A stretch of 8,863 nucleotides of DNA. Origin: Clostridiales bacterium. Its GTDB lineage: Bacteria; Bacillota; Clostridia; Oscillospirales; Oscillospiraceae. The DNA lies in assembly GCA_003525905.1 (NCBI GenBank), contig DQIA01000042.1, forward strand, positions 1-8,863, written 5' to 3'. The notes under the pieces were generated by a model. That model searched no databases, had not been told where the DNA came from, and saw only the letters and a program-made list of their open reading frames with translations. Position 1 is the stretch's first letter. The number at the start of each line of letters is the position of its first letter. The position numbers and the translations under genes were made by a program. Shown here one piece after another: positions 1 through 6,004 of the stretch.

Positions 1-70
1 GCGCTCACTGAGCGCCGCTACAGACGCACGCAATTGGTCAATGCGTTTTTATCGGCAGCCAGTGCGAATC

Positions 71-130
71 GGCAATGCCTTCCCGAGATTGCCACGTCGG
101 CCTGCGGCCTCCTCGCAATGACAATTCGGG
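71..130. repeat. Palindromic intergenic repeat, REP/MITE-like
   Basis: This imperfect palindrome lies in non-coding DNA. Outer arms CCCGA (82-86) and TCGGG (126-130) pair, middle arms ATTGC (88-92) and GCAAT (115-119) pair, and inner arms GGCC (99-102) and GGCC (106-109) pair around TGC. An alternative hairpin joins GGCAAT (71-76) to ATTGCC (88-93). The wording (ATTGCCACGTCGGCC, then CCTCGCAATGACA) resembles short dispersed palindromic repeats that I associate with intergenic regions of several bacterial groups, including gut Clostridia. That resemblance is from memory. The symmetry is visible here; dispersal cannot be shown from a single copy. The rest of 1-200 shows no credible gene, only a small hairpin at the window edge (GCGCTC/GAGCGC, 1-15). 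Confidence 0.5.
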
Positions 131-199
131 GCTGGTGCCATTTTAACGCCAACCTGTACCGATTGTTCCTGCAGAGCCGGGCGGGGTTACTCATCGTGC

Positions 200-238
200 A
201 AAAACGCTGCCCCGCTTTGGAGCTCCAAAGCGGGGCAG
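200..238 (-). terminator. Intrinsic terminator of the rlmA-to-aminopeptidase operon
   Basis: A perfect 32-base palindrome (207-238; half-site CTGCCCCGCTTTGGAG) starts 6 bases past the stop codon of the M18 aminopeptidase. Read on the minus strand, the GC-rich stem is followed after two bases by five T residues (complement of 200-204). This is the layout of a Rho-independent terminator. The effective loop is probably the central AGCT. The plus strand has no T run after the stem, so it should act only on minus-strand transcripts. Confidence 0.85.
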
Positions 239-244
239 GACAGA

Positions 245-1651
245 TCAGTTTTCTTCGTAGAAGACCTTCATGCCCTTGAAGGTCATGTAGGTATCCAGCT
301 TGGAGACGATCTCCATCGGGGCATGCATGGACAGCACCGGGACGCCGGCATCGACGGTCTCGATGTTGCGGTTTGCCATGTAGCAGGCGACCGTGCCGCC
401 GCCGCCCTGGTCGACCTTGCCGAGCTCGCCGGTCTGCCAGATGACGTCGTGCTTCGCAAAGATGCGGCGCACATAGCCCATGACCTCGGCGGCCGCGTCG
501 GAGCTGCCGGACTTGCCGCGCGCGCCGGTATACTTGAAGATGCCGGTGCCGTAGTTGATCTTCGTGTTGTTCGTCGGGTCGCAGGTCTCGGCATACAGCG
601 GGTCAAAGGCGTTGCTGACGTCTGCGGACAGGCAGAACGAATGCTCGAAGCAGCGGCGCTTGCTTGCGCCCGCCGCCTCGCACAGATCCTCCATGAACAT
701 CTCGAAATACTGGCTCTGCATGCCGGAGATGCCGACGGAGCCGATCTCCTCCTTGTCGGCCAGCACGCACACGGCCGTCTTGACCGGGGTGCCGAGGTCC
801 AGCAGCGGCTTGAAGGCTGCATAGGCGCATACGCGGTCGTCATGGCCGTAGGCGGCGATGAGGCTGCGGTCGAAGCCGACCTCGCGCGCAGGGCCTGCGG
901 GGACCATGGTCAGCTCGGCGGAGAGGAAGTCCTCCTCCGTCAGACCGTATTTTTCGTTCAGGAGCATCAGGATGGCGAACTTCACGCGGTCGGCGCCCTC
1001 GTCGTCCTTCAGCGGGCGGCTGCCGAGCAGGATGCGCAGGTTCTCGCCCGTCACGCCCTCGGCCAGCGTCTTGCGCATCTGGTCGGCGGACAGGTGGACC
1101 AGCAGGTCGGTCACGCAGAAGATGGGATCACCCGGCTCCTCGCCGACGGTCACGGTGACGACGGTGCCGTCCTTCTTCGCCACGACGCCGTGGATGGCCA
1201 GCGGGGTCGTCGTCCACTGATACTTCTTGATGCCGCCGTAGTAATGCGTCTTGAAATAGGCCATGCCCGCATCCTCATACAGGGGATTCGGCTTCAGGTC
1301 CAGACGCGGGGAATCGATGTGGGCCGCGCAGATGTGCGTGCCCTCGTTCAGGCTCTCGCTGCCGACGACGGCGAAAATCACGCTCTTGTTGTGGTTGTTG
1401 CCGTAGACGCGGTCGCCGGGCTTCAGCTGCATGCCGGGCTTCAATTCCCGGAAGCCGGCCTTCTCAGCAGCCTCGATCGTCCACTTGACGGCCTCCCGCT
1501 CCATCTTGCAGTCGCTGATGAATTTCATGTACTCCTTGCAGTAGGACTCCATCGCGGCAAGGTCCGCCTCGGAAATGCGGTCATAGCCGTTCTTGGGGCT
1601 GGAAAGCAGCGCTTCGCGCTCCTTTGCGAACTTCTTGGTTTCTTCCATCAT
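245..1651 (-). CDS. M18 family zinc aminopeptidase
   Basis: This is a metallo-aminopeptidase of family M18, which removes N-terminal residues from peptides in the cytosol and typically forms large oligomers. Numbered from the first of two tandem ATGs (468 residues, normal for the family), expected metal and catalytic positions are present: H111 and D113 in AAHIDSPRLD, D271/D272 in GHDDR, E301/E302 in DKEEIGS, D344 in SADVSNAFD, and H443 in SMHAPMEIVS near the C-terminus. The start is chosen because AAAGGAG (1657-1663) lies 5 bases before the first ATG and 8 before the second (1646-1648), and MEETKKFAKERE looks like a genuine family N-terminus. It is the last gene of the operon and is followed at once by a terminator. 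It lies in frame with coaE without an intervening stop, so some or all of it could be made as the C-terminal half of a fusion. Substrate preference cannot be read from the sequence. Confidence 0.9.
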   Translation of the reverse strand: MMEETKKFAKEREALLSSPKNGYDRISEADLAAMESYCKEYMKFISDCKMEREAVKWTIEAAEKAGFRELKPGMQLKPGDRVYGNNHNKSVIFAVVGSESLNEGTHICAAHIDSPRLDLKPNPLYEDAGMAYFKTHYYGGIKKYQWTTTPLAIHGVVAKKDGTVVTVTVGEEPGDPIFCVTDLLVHLSADQMRKTLAEGVTGENLRILLGSRPLKDDEGADRVKFAILMLLNEKYGLTEEDFLSAELTMVPAGPAREVGFDRSLIAAYGHDDRVCAYAAFKPLLDLGTPVKTAVCVLADKEEIGSVGISGMQSQYFEMFMEDLCEAAGASKRRCFEHSFCLSADVSNAFDPLYAETCDPTNNTKINYGTGIFKYTGARGKSGSSDAAAEVMGYVRRIFAKHDVIWQTGELGKVDQGGGGTVACYMANRNIETVDAGVPVLSMHAPMEIVSKLDTYMTFKGMKVFYEEN

Positions 1652-2227
1652 CAAAACTCCTTTCAGAAATTGCTCACATTGTTGTTGAAATGCCTCCGGC
1701 GTCGGCGCGTCCGCCCACAGGGCATGGCCGCACTGGGCCCGCAGGGCCTCGTCGCTCTTCTGTGCCCGGATGCGGGCAAGGGCGCGCTCGCGGGAGATGC
1801 CGTCGCGCCGGATGAGCCGCTCGATGCGCGTTTCCTCGGGCGCAAGCACGCAGACCGTCTCGTCGCACAGGGAAGCAAGGCCGCTTTCGAACAGGCCGAT
1901 GGCGTCGATGGCGGCAAACGGTGCCTCCGACTGCCAAAGCCTCCGCCGTACCTCGCGCGCAACGGCCTCATGCGTCAGGGCATCGAGGGCCGCAAGCTCC
2001 GCCGGATCGGCAAACACGACGGCGGCCAGCGCCGGGCGGTCGACCCGGCCGTCCCGGACCGTGCCGGGAAAACGCGCGCCGATGGCGGCAACGAGCGCGG
2101 CATCCGTCTCCAGCAGGCGGTGATAAATGGCGTCGCAGTCGAGGCCGAGGCCGCCCAGCCGCTCTACGGCGCGCAGCAGCGTCGTTTTCCCGCTGCCGCT
2201 TCCGCCGGTGATGCCGAGAATTTTCAT
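245..2227 (-). CDS. coaE: Dephospho-CoA kinase, frame continuing into M18 aminopeptidase
   Basis: Residues 1 to about 190 form a complete dephospho-CoA kinase, which phosphorylates the 3'-OH of dephospho-CoA with ATP in the last step of coenzyme A synthesis in the cytosol. Visible features are the P-loop GGSGSGKTT (8-16), the substrate-side LDCDAIYH (29-36), the DAIGLFESGL stretch (108-117) and the lid RLIRRDGISRERA (137-149). CoaE proteins are usually about 190-205 residues, so the kinase is whole. No stop follows: the same frame runs through CEQFLKGVLMMEETKK into the M18 aminopeptidase, giving 660 codons. The ATG overlaps the sua5 stop by ATGA, with GGAG 8 bases upstream. Either a real fusion polypeptide forms, or two proteins come from one frame by internal initiation, or a one-base error hides the coaE stop. 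The kinase call is secure; the fused state is uncertain. Confidence 0.85.
   Translation of the reverse strand: MKILGITGGSGSGKTTLLRAVERLGGLGLDCDAIYHRLLETDAALVAAIGARFPGTVRDGRVDRPALAAVVFADPAELAALDALTHEAVAREVRRRLWQSEAPFAAIDAIGLFESGLASLCDETVCVLAPEETRIERLIRRDGISRERALARIRAQKSDEALRAQCGHALWADAPTPEAFQQQCEQFLKGVLMMEETKKFAKEREALLSSPKNGYDRISEADLAAMESYCKEYMKFISDCKMEREAVKWTIEAAEKAGFRELKPGMQLKPGDRVYGNNHNKSVIFAVVGSESLNEGTHICAAHIDSPRLDLKPNPLYEDAGMAYFKTHYYGGIKKYQWTTTPLAIHGVVAKKDGTVVTVTVGEEPGDPIFCVTDLLVHLSADQMRKTLAEGVTGENLRILLGSRPLKDDEGADRVKFAILMLLNEKYGLTEEDFLSAELTMVPAGPAREVGFDRSLIAAYGHDDRVCAYAAFKPLLDLGTPVKTAVCVLADKEEIGSVGISGMQSQYFEMFMEDLCEAAGASKRRCFEHSFCLSADVSNAFDPLYAETCDPTNNTKINYGTGIFKYTGARGKSGSSDAAAEVMGYVRRIFAKHDVIWQTGELGKVDQGGGGTVACYMANRNIETVDAGVPVLSMHAPMEIVSKLDTYMTFKGMKVFYEEN
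1657..1663 (-). promoter_or_regulatory. Internal Shine-Dalgarno for the M18 aminopeptidase
   Basis: On the minus strand AAAGGAG is followed by TTTTG and two consecutive ATG codons. It is encoded by the LKGV residues at the end of the CoaE part. A strong, well-spaced site inside an open frame argues that the aminopeptidase starts independently here, whatever happens to ribosomes arriving from coaE. Confidence 0.75.
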
Positions 2228-3258
2228 GCCTCGTGCTCCGCGTCGACCACACGGAAGGCCGCCGCCTTCTTCAGGCGGTTGCCGACGGCGTAGGCCACGC
2301 CGCCGCCCTCGGGACAGCGGGCATAGATCGTTCGGATATCCGGCCGGTCGAGGGCGCGCAGGGCGGCAAACAGCCCGGCAGAGAGCGTGCGCACATCGTT
2401 TTCAGAGCCGTAGGCCGTCGGATTGCAGCCGTCATAGAGCGGCAGCTCCTCCGCGAAGCACAGAACGGCGTCGCCGGGGCCGAAGCGGCGGCGGATATAG
2501 CGCGCGGCCGCCTCGCTGCTGCCGGAGATGATATAGACCTCCGCCGACGGGGCATAGTGCTTGTACTTCATGCCGGGAGCGCGCACGACGGTGTCGTTCG
2601 AGATCTGGCCGAGCACGGCGCGGTCGATGTCCAGCTCGCCGAGCAGAGCGCGCAGCTCCTCCGGCGTAACGCCGCCCGGGCGCAGCAGGCGCGGGCGCTC
2701 GCCCGTCAGGTCGACGATCGTGGATTCCACGCCGACCTCGCACGGGCCGCCGTCCAGAATGGCCTCGATGCGGCCGTCCATGTCATGCAGCACGTGGGCC
2801 GCCGTCGTGGTCGAGGGCTTGCCGGAGCGGTTGGCCGACGGCGCGGCGATAGGCACACCCGCCAGCCGGATGAGCTCACGCGTCGCGGCCGTTTTCGGGC
2901 AGCGGACGGCGACGGTATCCAGCCCTGCCGTCGTGCGCTTCGGCACGAGGTCGCGGACGGGCAGCACCATCGTCAGCGGGCCGGGCCAGAAGTGCTCCGC
3001 CAGCAGCCACGCCTGCGCGGGGATGTCATGGCAGATCGACTCCAGCTCCTTCGGCTCGGAGATATGCAAAATGAGGGGATTGTCCTGCGGACGCCCCTTC
3101 GCCTCGAAGATGCGCAGCACGGCGTTCTCATCCAGCCCGTTTGCCCCGAGGCCGTAGACGGTCTCGGTCGGGATGGCGACGAGCTTGCCGTTTCGCAGCA
3201 GCCCGGCTGCGGCGGCAATGTCCTCCGGACGCTGCGCCGAGAGCATTTGTGTTTTCAT
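2224..3258 (-). CDS. sua5: L-threonylcarbamoyladenylate synthase, Sua5 type
   Basis: This enzyme makes threonylcarbamoyl-AMP from threonine, bicarbonate and ATP, the activated intermediate for t6A at position 37 of ANN-reading tRNAs. The 344 residues fit the long Sua5 form (like B. subtilis YwlC) rather than the short TsaC form. The YrdC domain spans about 10-200, with PTETVYGLG (30-38), KGRPQDNPL (54-62), WPGPLT (91-96) and the nucleotide-binding PSANRSGKPS (140-149). The linker APGMKYKHYAP (227-237), which closes over the active site in Sua5 proteins, precedes the C-terminal Sua5 domain ending in VAYAVGNRLKKAA (321-333). The start ATG overlaps the prfA stop (ATGA), and I see no strong ribosome binding site, so translation is probably coupled to prfA. 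The stop overlaps the coaE start in the same way. A prfA-sua5 pairing is common in Bacillota. Confidence 0.95.
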   Translation of the reverse strand: MKTQMLSAQRPEDIAAAAGLLRNGKLVAIPTETVYGLGANGLDENAVLRIFEAKGRPQDNPLILHISEPKELESICHDIPAQAWLLAEHFWPGPLTMVLPVRDLVPKRTTAGLDTVAVRCPKTAATRELIRLAGVPIAAPSANRSGKPSTTTAAHVLHDMDGRIEAILDGGPCEVGVESTIVDLTGERPRLLRPGGVTPEELRALLGELDIDRAVLGQISNDTVVRAPGMKYKHYAPSAEVYIISGSSEAAARYIRRRFGPGDAVLCFAEELPLYDGCNPTAYGSENDVRTLSAGLFAALRALDRPDIRTIYARCPEGGGVAYAVGNRLKKAAAFRVVDAEHEA

Positions 3259-4337
3259 GATTTGTCACTGCTTTCGCTGCGGCGGAGCTTTTCGGCCTGA
3301 TCCGCCGCGATGAGCGCGTCAAGGATCGGGTCAAGCCCGCCGTTCAGAATAGAATCCAGCTGATAGAGCGTCAGGCCGATGCGGTGATCGGTCACACGGC
3401 TCTGCGGGAAATTATAGGTGCGGATCTTTTCATTGCGCATGCCGCTGCCGACCTGGCTGCGGCGCTCGGACGAGACGGCCGACTCGATGCGCTCCTGCTC
3501 GAGCTGGTAGAGCTTCGAGGAGAGCATCATCATACAGCGCTCGCGGTTCTGGAACTGGCTGCGCTCCTCCTGACAGGCCACGACGATGCCGGTCGGCCTG
3601 TGGATGAGACGCACGGCAGACGACGTCTTGTTGATGTGCTGGCCGCCCGCGCCGGACGAGCGGTAGACCTGCATTTCGATGTCCTCCGGCCGGAGGTCGA
3701 CATCGGCCTCCTCCATCTCCGGCAGGACGGCGACCGTCGCCGTGGACGTGTGCACCCGGCCGCCGGACTCCGTCTCGGGCACGCGCTGCACGCGGTGCAC
3801 GCCGGACTCGAACTTCAGCCGGGAATAGGCCCCCGCGCCGCAGATCATGAAGTCCGCCTCCTTGATGCCGCCGAGCTCCGTCTCGTTATAGTTCAGCAGC
3901 TCCACGGTCCAGCCGCGCGCGGCGGCATAGAGACTGTACATCCGGAACAGGCTGTGCGCAAACAGGGCGCTCTCCTCGCCGCCCACACCGGGCCGGATCT
4001 CAAGGATGACATTCTTTTCGTCGTTCGGATCATGGGGCAGCAGCAGGACTCTCAGCTCCTGCTCGAGTGCGGCGGCGCGCTTCTTTGCGCCGGTCAGCTC
4101 CTCCTGGCACAGGGCCTTCAGCTCGGCGTCGGCCTGCCCGGTCATGAGCTCCGCGGCATCCTGCATATCCCGCTGCGCCGCGCAGTAGGCGCGGTAGGCC
4201 GCGACGATGGGGGCCAGCTCCTTCTGCTCGCGCAGCCACGCCGCCGCCTTTTTCGGGTCGGCGTAAAAATCCGGCTGCTCTGCGCGGGCGCACAGCTCCT
4301 CATAGCGGTCCTCGACCTGTTTCAGCTTATCCAGCAT
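3255..4337 (-). CDS. prfA: Peptide chain release factor 1
   Basis: RF1 recognises UAA and UAG in the ribosomal A site and triggers hydrolysis of peptidyl-tRNA. The 360-residue length is standard. The N-terminal helical domain (about 1-110) is followed by the RF-family stretch EIRPGVGGEESALFA (113-127). The stop-codon reading motif P-x-T appears as PET (187-189) in HRVQRVPETESGGRVHTS; this, rather than the SPF motif of RF2, identifies RF1. The catalytic GGQ is at 231-233 in GAGGQHINKTSSAVRL. The ATG at 4335-4337 has GGAGAG (4344-4349) six bases upstream. It sits 29 bases after rlmA and overlaps sua5 by four bases. The RF1 methyltransferase gene prmC, often adjacent to prfA, is not next to it here. 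Confidence 0.97.
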   Translation of the reverse strand: MLDKLKQVEDRYEELCARAEQPDFYADPKKAAAWLREQKELAPIVAAYRAYCAAQRDMQDAAELMTGQADAELKALCQEELTGAKKRAAALEQELRVLLLPHDPNDEKNVILEIRPGVGGEESALFAHSLFRMYSLYAAARGWTVELLNYNETELGGIKEADFMICGAGAYSRLKFESGVHRVQRVPETESGGRVHTSTATVAVLPEMEEADVDLRPEDIEMQVYRSSGAGGQHINKTSSAVRLIHRPTGIVVACQEERSQFQNRERCMMMLSSKLYQLEQERIESAVSSERRSQVGSGMRNEKIRTYNFPQSRVTDHRIGLTLYQLDSILNGGLDPILDALIAADQAEKLRRSESSDKS

Positions 4338-4366
4338 GCTCCACTCTCCGTATTTGATCCTTGTCC

Positions 4367-5191
4367 TTATTCTAGCAGATTCCCGGCCTCTTGTCTACCG
4401 TAGATGTTGAAGATGACCTCCGCCGTGTCCGTCAGCTGCGCGGTCTGCGCCAGCGCCTCCGCGCCCTGCTTTGTGATGCGCCAGACGTGCGGCGTCATAT
4501 ACAGCAGATTGTGCACGCTCTGCGCATCCGGCAGGGAGAACGAAAAGCGCAGCGTCTGCGTGTGCAGCAGGGAAAAGCCCAGCAGCGCCGGGTGGAGCGT
4601 TTTTTCCTTCTCCACATGCGCGGGATAGATGATGGACTTCAGCCCCGGCAGATGGTTCTGCCCCGCCAGCACCTGCACAAAGATGCCGCCCGGCCGCAGC
4701 ACGCGGAAGAACTCCGCCCCGGCCGTCAGGGCGAACATGGACAGCACGCAGTCGAACCCGCCGTCCGCAAACGGCAGATGGGCCGCCGTGGCCGTGAGCC
4801 AGTGGGCGCTGCGGTCCCGCGCGGCAGCATAGCGCACGGCGTCGCGGGAGATATCGATCCCCCAGCGCTCCGGGACCCAGCCGAGCTGCGAGAGGTAATA
4901 GCCCTCACCGCAGCCCGCGTCCAGCACGGCCTCTGCCTCCGGGCAGAAGCGGCGCACAAGGTCTGCCAGCGTTTTGGCGATGGGCGCATACCACCCCGCG
5001 TCCAGAAACGCGCGCCGCGCCGCGACCATCTCCCGCGTGTCGCCGGGATGGCGCGAGTGCTTCTGCGTCACCGTCAGAAGGTTTACATAACCCTGCCTTG
5101 CCACATCAAAGCAATGCCCCTGCACGCAGCGCCATGCCGCACCCTGCGGCTCGAGCGCCGCCCCGCACACGGGGCAGATCACCTGGATCAT
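4367..5191 (-). CDS. rlmA: 23S rRNA (guanine-N1)-methyltransferase, RlmA family
   Basis: This is an SAM-dependent enzyme of the RlmA family, which methylates N1 of G745 (RlmA-I, mainly Gram-negative) or G748 (RlmA-II/TlrB, Gram-positive) in hairpin 35 of 23S rRNA. An N-terminal zinc finger is visible as C6, C9, C22 and H26. It is followed by the family-typical FDVARQGYVNLL (28-39) and HPGDTREMVAARRAFLDAG (48-66). The Rossmann methyltransferase core has motif I VLDAGCGEGYY (89-99) and GIDIS (111-115), then FDCVLSMFA (146-154) and VLRPGGIFVQV (164-174). The 274-residue length is normal. The ATG at 5189-5191 has AAGGA (5199-5203) seven bases upstream. It is the first gene of the operon. Phylum suggests the G748 type, whose members can influence tylosin susceptibility, but the target base cannot be settled from sequence alone. 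Confidence 0.9.
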   Translation of the reverse strand: MIQVICPVCGAALEPQGAAWRCVQGHCFDVARQGYVNLLTVTQKHSRHPGDTREMVAARRAFLDAGWYAPIAKTLADLVRRFCPEAEAVLDAGCGEGYYLSQLGWVPERWGIDISRDAVRYAAARDRSAHWLTATAAHLPFADGGFDCVLSMFALTAGAEFFRVLRPGGIFVQVLAGQNHLPGLKSIIYPAHVEKEKTLHPALLGFSLLHTQTLRFSFSLPDAQSVHNLLYMTPHVWRITKQGAEALAQTAQLTDTAEVIFNIYGRQEAGNLLE

Positions 5192-5208
5192 TGTCGTTTC
5201 CTTTCAGG

Positions 5209-5252
5209 GCTGCACCGCATCCTTGCATCTTCCCTGCATGATGCGGTGCTGC
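5209..5252. repeat. Inverted repeat in the rlmA / deacetylase divergent region
   Basis: GCACCGCATC (5212-5221) and GATGCGGTGC (5240-5249) are a perfect 10-base inverted repeat. GC/GC pairs extend it outside a T-T mismatch (5209-5210 with 5251-5252), and TGCA/TGCA adds inner pairs (5224-5227 with 5235-5238). No T run follows on either strand, so it does not look like a terminator. It ends 18 bases before the rlmA start codon, next to its ribosome binding site, and lies about 75 bases before the deacetylase start. It could be an operator for a dimeric regulator or a hairpin in the rlmA leader. Only the symmetry is seen; a role is inference. Confidence 0.5.
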
Positions 5253-5260
5253 CCTCTTCA

Positions 5261-5288
5261 ATAATTCATCGGTTTCCGCGCATACTAC
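5261..5288 (+). promoter_or_regulatory. Possible sporulation-type (SigE-like) promoter for the deacetylase
   Basis: ATAATT (5261-5266), 14 bases, then CATACTAC (5281-5288) lies about 40 bases before the deacetylase ATG. The spacing and the CATAC start of the -10 resemble promoters of mother-cell sigma E (ATATT-like -35, CATACA-like -10). No good sigma-A promoter is visible in the 135-base gap. The match is partial (-10 differs at its sixth base and the -35 is loose), and I do not know that this organism forms spores. Confidence 0.25.
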
Positions 5289-5326
5289 CCCGGAGACGAA
5301 TTTCTTCTGTTCTGGGAGGTGGCTGC

Positions 5327-6004
5327 ATGAAACGGCTGTTATGCCTGCTTGCCGCGCTGGCCGTCCTGCTCCCGCGCGGCCATGCGGCGGAGCCCCGCTG
5401 CGTGGCGCTGACGTTTGACGACGGCCCGTCGGGCGCGCTTACGGAGCGCCTGCTGGACGGGCTTGCCGCACGCGGCGTGCATGCAACGTTCTTTCTCTGC
5501 GGCTACCGGATCGATCTGTATCCGGAGCTGGCCGCGCGCATCGCCGCCGATGGCCACGAGACCGGCACGCACGGCGACACACATTCGTATTTTACTTCCA
5601 TGAGCCGCGCCGAGGTCTGCCGCGACCTTTCCGAGGCCCGCCGCAAGCTCATGGAGGCAACGGGCCGCGCGCCGACGCTGCTGCGCCCGCCGGGCGGGCT
5701 GTATGACACGGCCGTGCTGCAGCAGACGGCCTGCGCCGATCTGCCTGTCATCCTCTGGTCCGTCGACCCGGAGGACTGGCGCGTGCACGATGCCGACGCC
5801 GTGACGGCGCACATCCTGTGCCATGCGGAGCCGGGGTCCGTGATCCTGATGCACGACCTGACGGACTCGAGCGTGACGGCCGCGCTGCGTGTCATTGACG
5901 CCCTGCAGGCCCAGGGCTATGAATTTCTGACCGTTTCGGAGCTGGCCGCGCGCAGCGGCACGGTGCTCACGCCGGGTCAGGCATACTGCAGCTTTCCGCC
6001 GTGA
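5327..6004 (+). CDS. Secreted polysaccharide deacetylase, NodB/CE4 family
   Basis: This is a carbohydrate esterase family 4 deacetylase that should remove N-acetyl groups from peptidoglycan or a related glycan outside the membrane. It has 225 residues. Residues 1-20 look like a signal peptide: MKR, a leucine/alanine-rich core, then a GHA|AE cleavage site. All five NodB motifs are visible: TFDDGP (29-34, D31 and D32), the metal-binding H82 and H86 in THGDTH, RPPGGLYD (120-127), WSVDPEDW (144-151) and ILMHDL (173-178). A glycine follows H82 where serine or threonine is usual. No wall-binding or membrane-anchor domain follows. The ATG at 5327 is chosen over the far-upstream open frame because GGGAGGT (5314-5320) lies six bases before it and the signal peptide begins there. 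Its last 38 bases overlap the end of the convergent editing gene. Sporulation-type (PdaA/PdaB-like) and general wall deacetylases cannot be separated here. Confidence 0.93.
   Translation: MKRLLCLLAALAVLLPRGHAAEPRCVALTFDDGPSGALTERLLDGLAARGVHATFFLCGYRIDLYPELAARIAADGHETGTHGDTHSYFTSMSRAEVCRDLSEARRKLMEATGRAPTLLRPPGGLYDTAVLQQTACADLPVILWSVDPEDWRVHDADAVTAHILCHAEPGSVILMHDLTDSSVTAALRVIDALQAQGYEFLTVSELAARSGTVLTPGQAYCSFPP

Noticed and set aside
24..50. Possible plus-strand terminator: ACGCA (24-28) with TGCGT (42-46), then TTTTT
   Set aside because: The stem is only five pairs with an unsettled inner fold, and the upstream gene it would serve is outside the window.
34..279. 81-codon plus-strand frame before the terminator
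   Set aside because: It crosses the palindromic repeat and the terminator, begins with TTG without a ribosome binding site, and runs into the aminopeptidase 3' end.
323..2293. 656-codon plus-strand open frame opposite coaE and the aminopeptidase
   Set aside because: It has no recognisable domain, an alanine/arginine/valine/glycine-rich composition typical of a GC-rich antisense shadow, and it covers two certain genes on the other strand.
4391..5326. Upstream extension of the deacetylase frame across rlmA
   Set aside because: It is antisense to rlmA, while the signal peptide and ribosome binding site fix the start at 5327.
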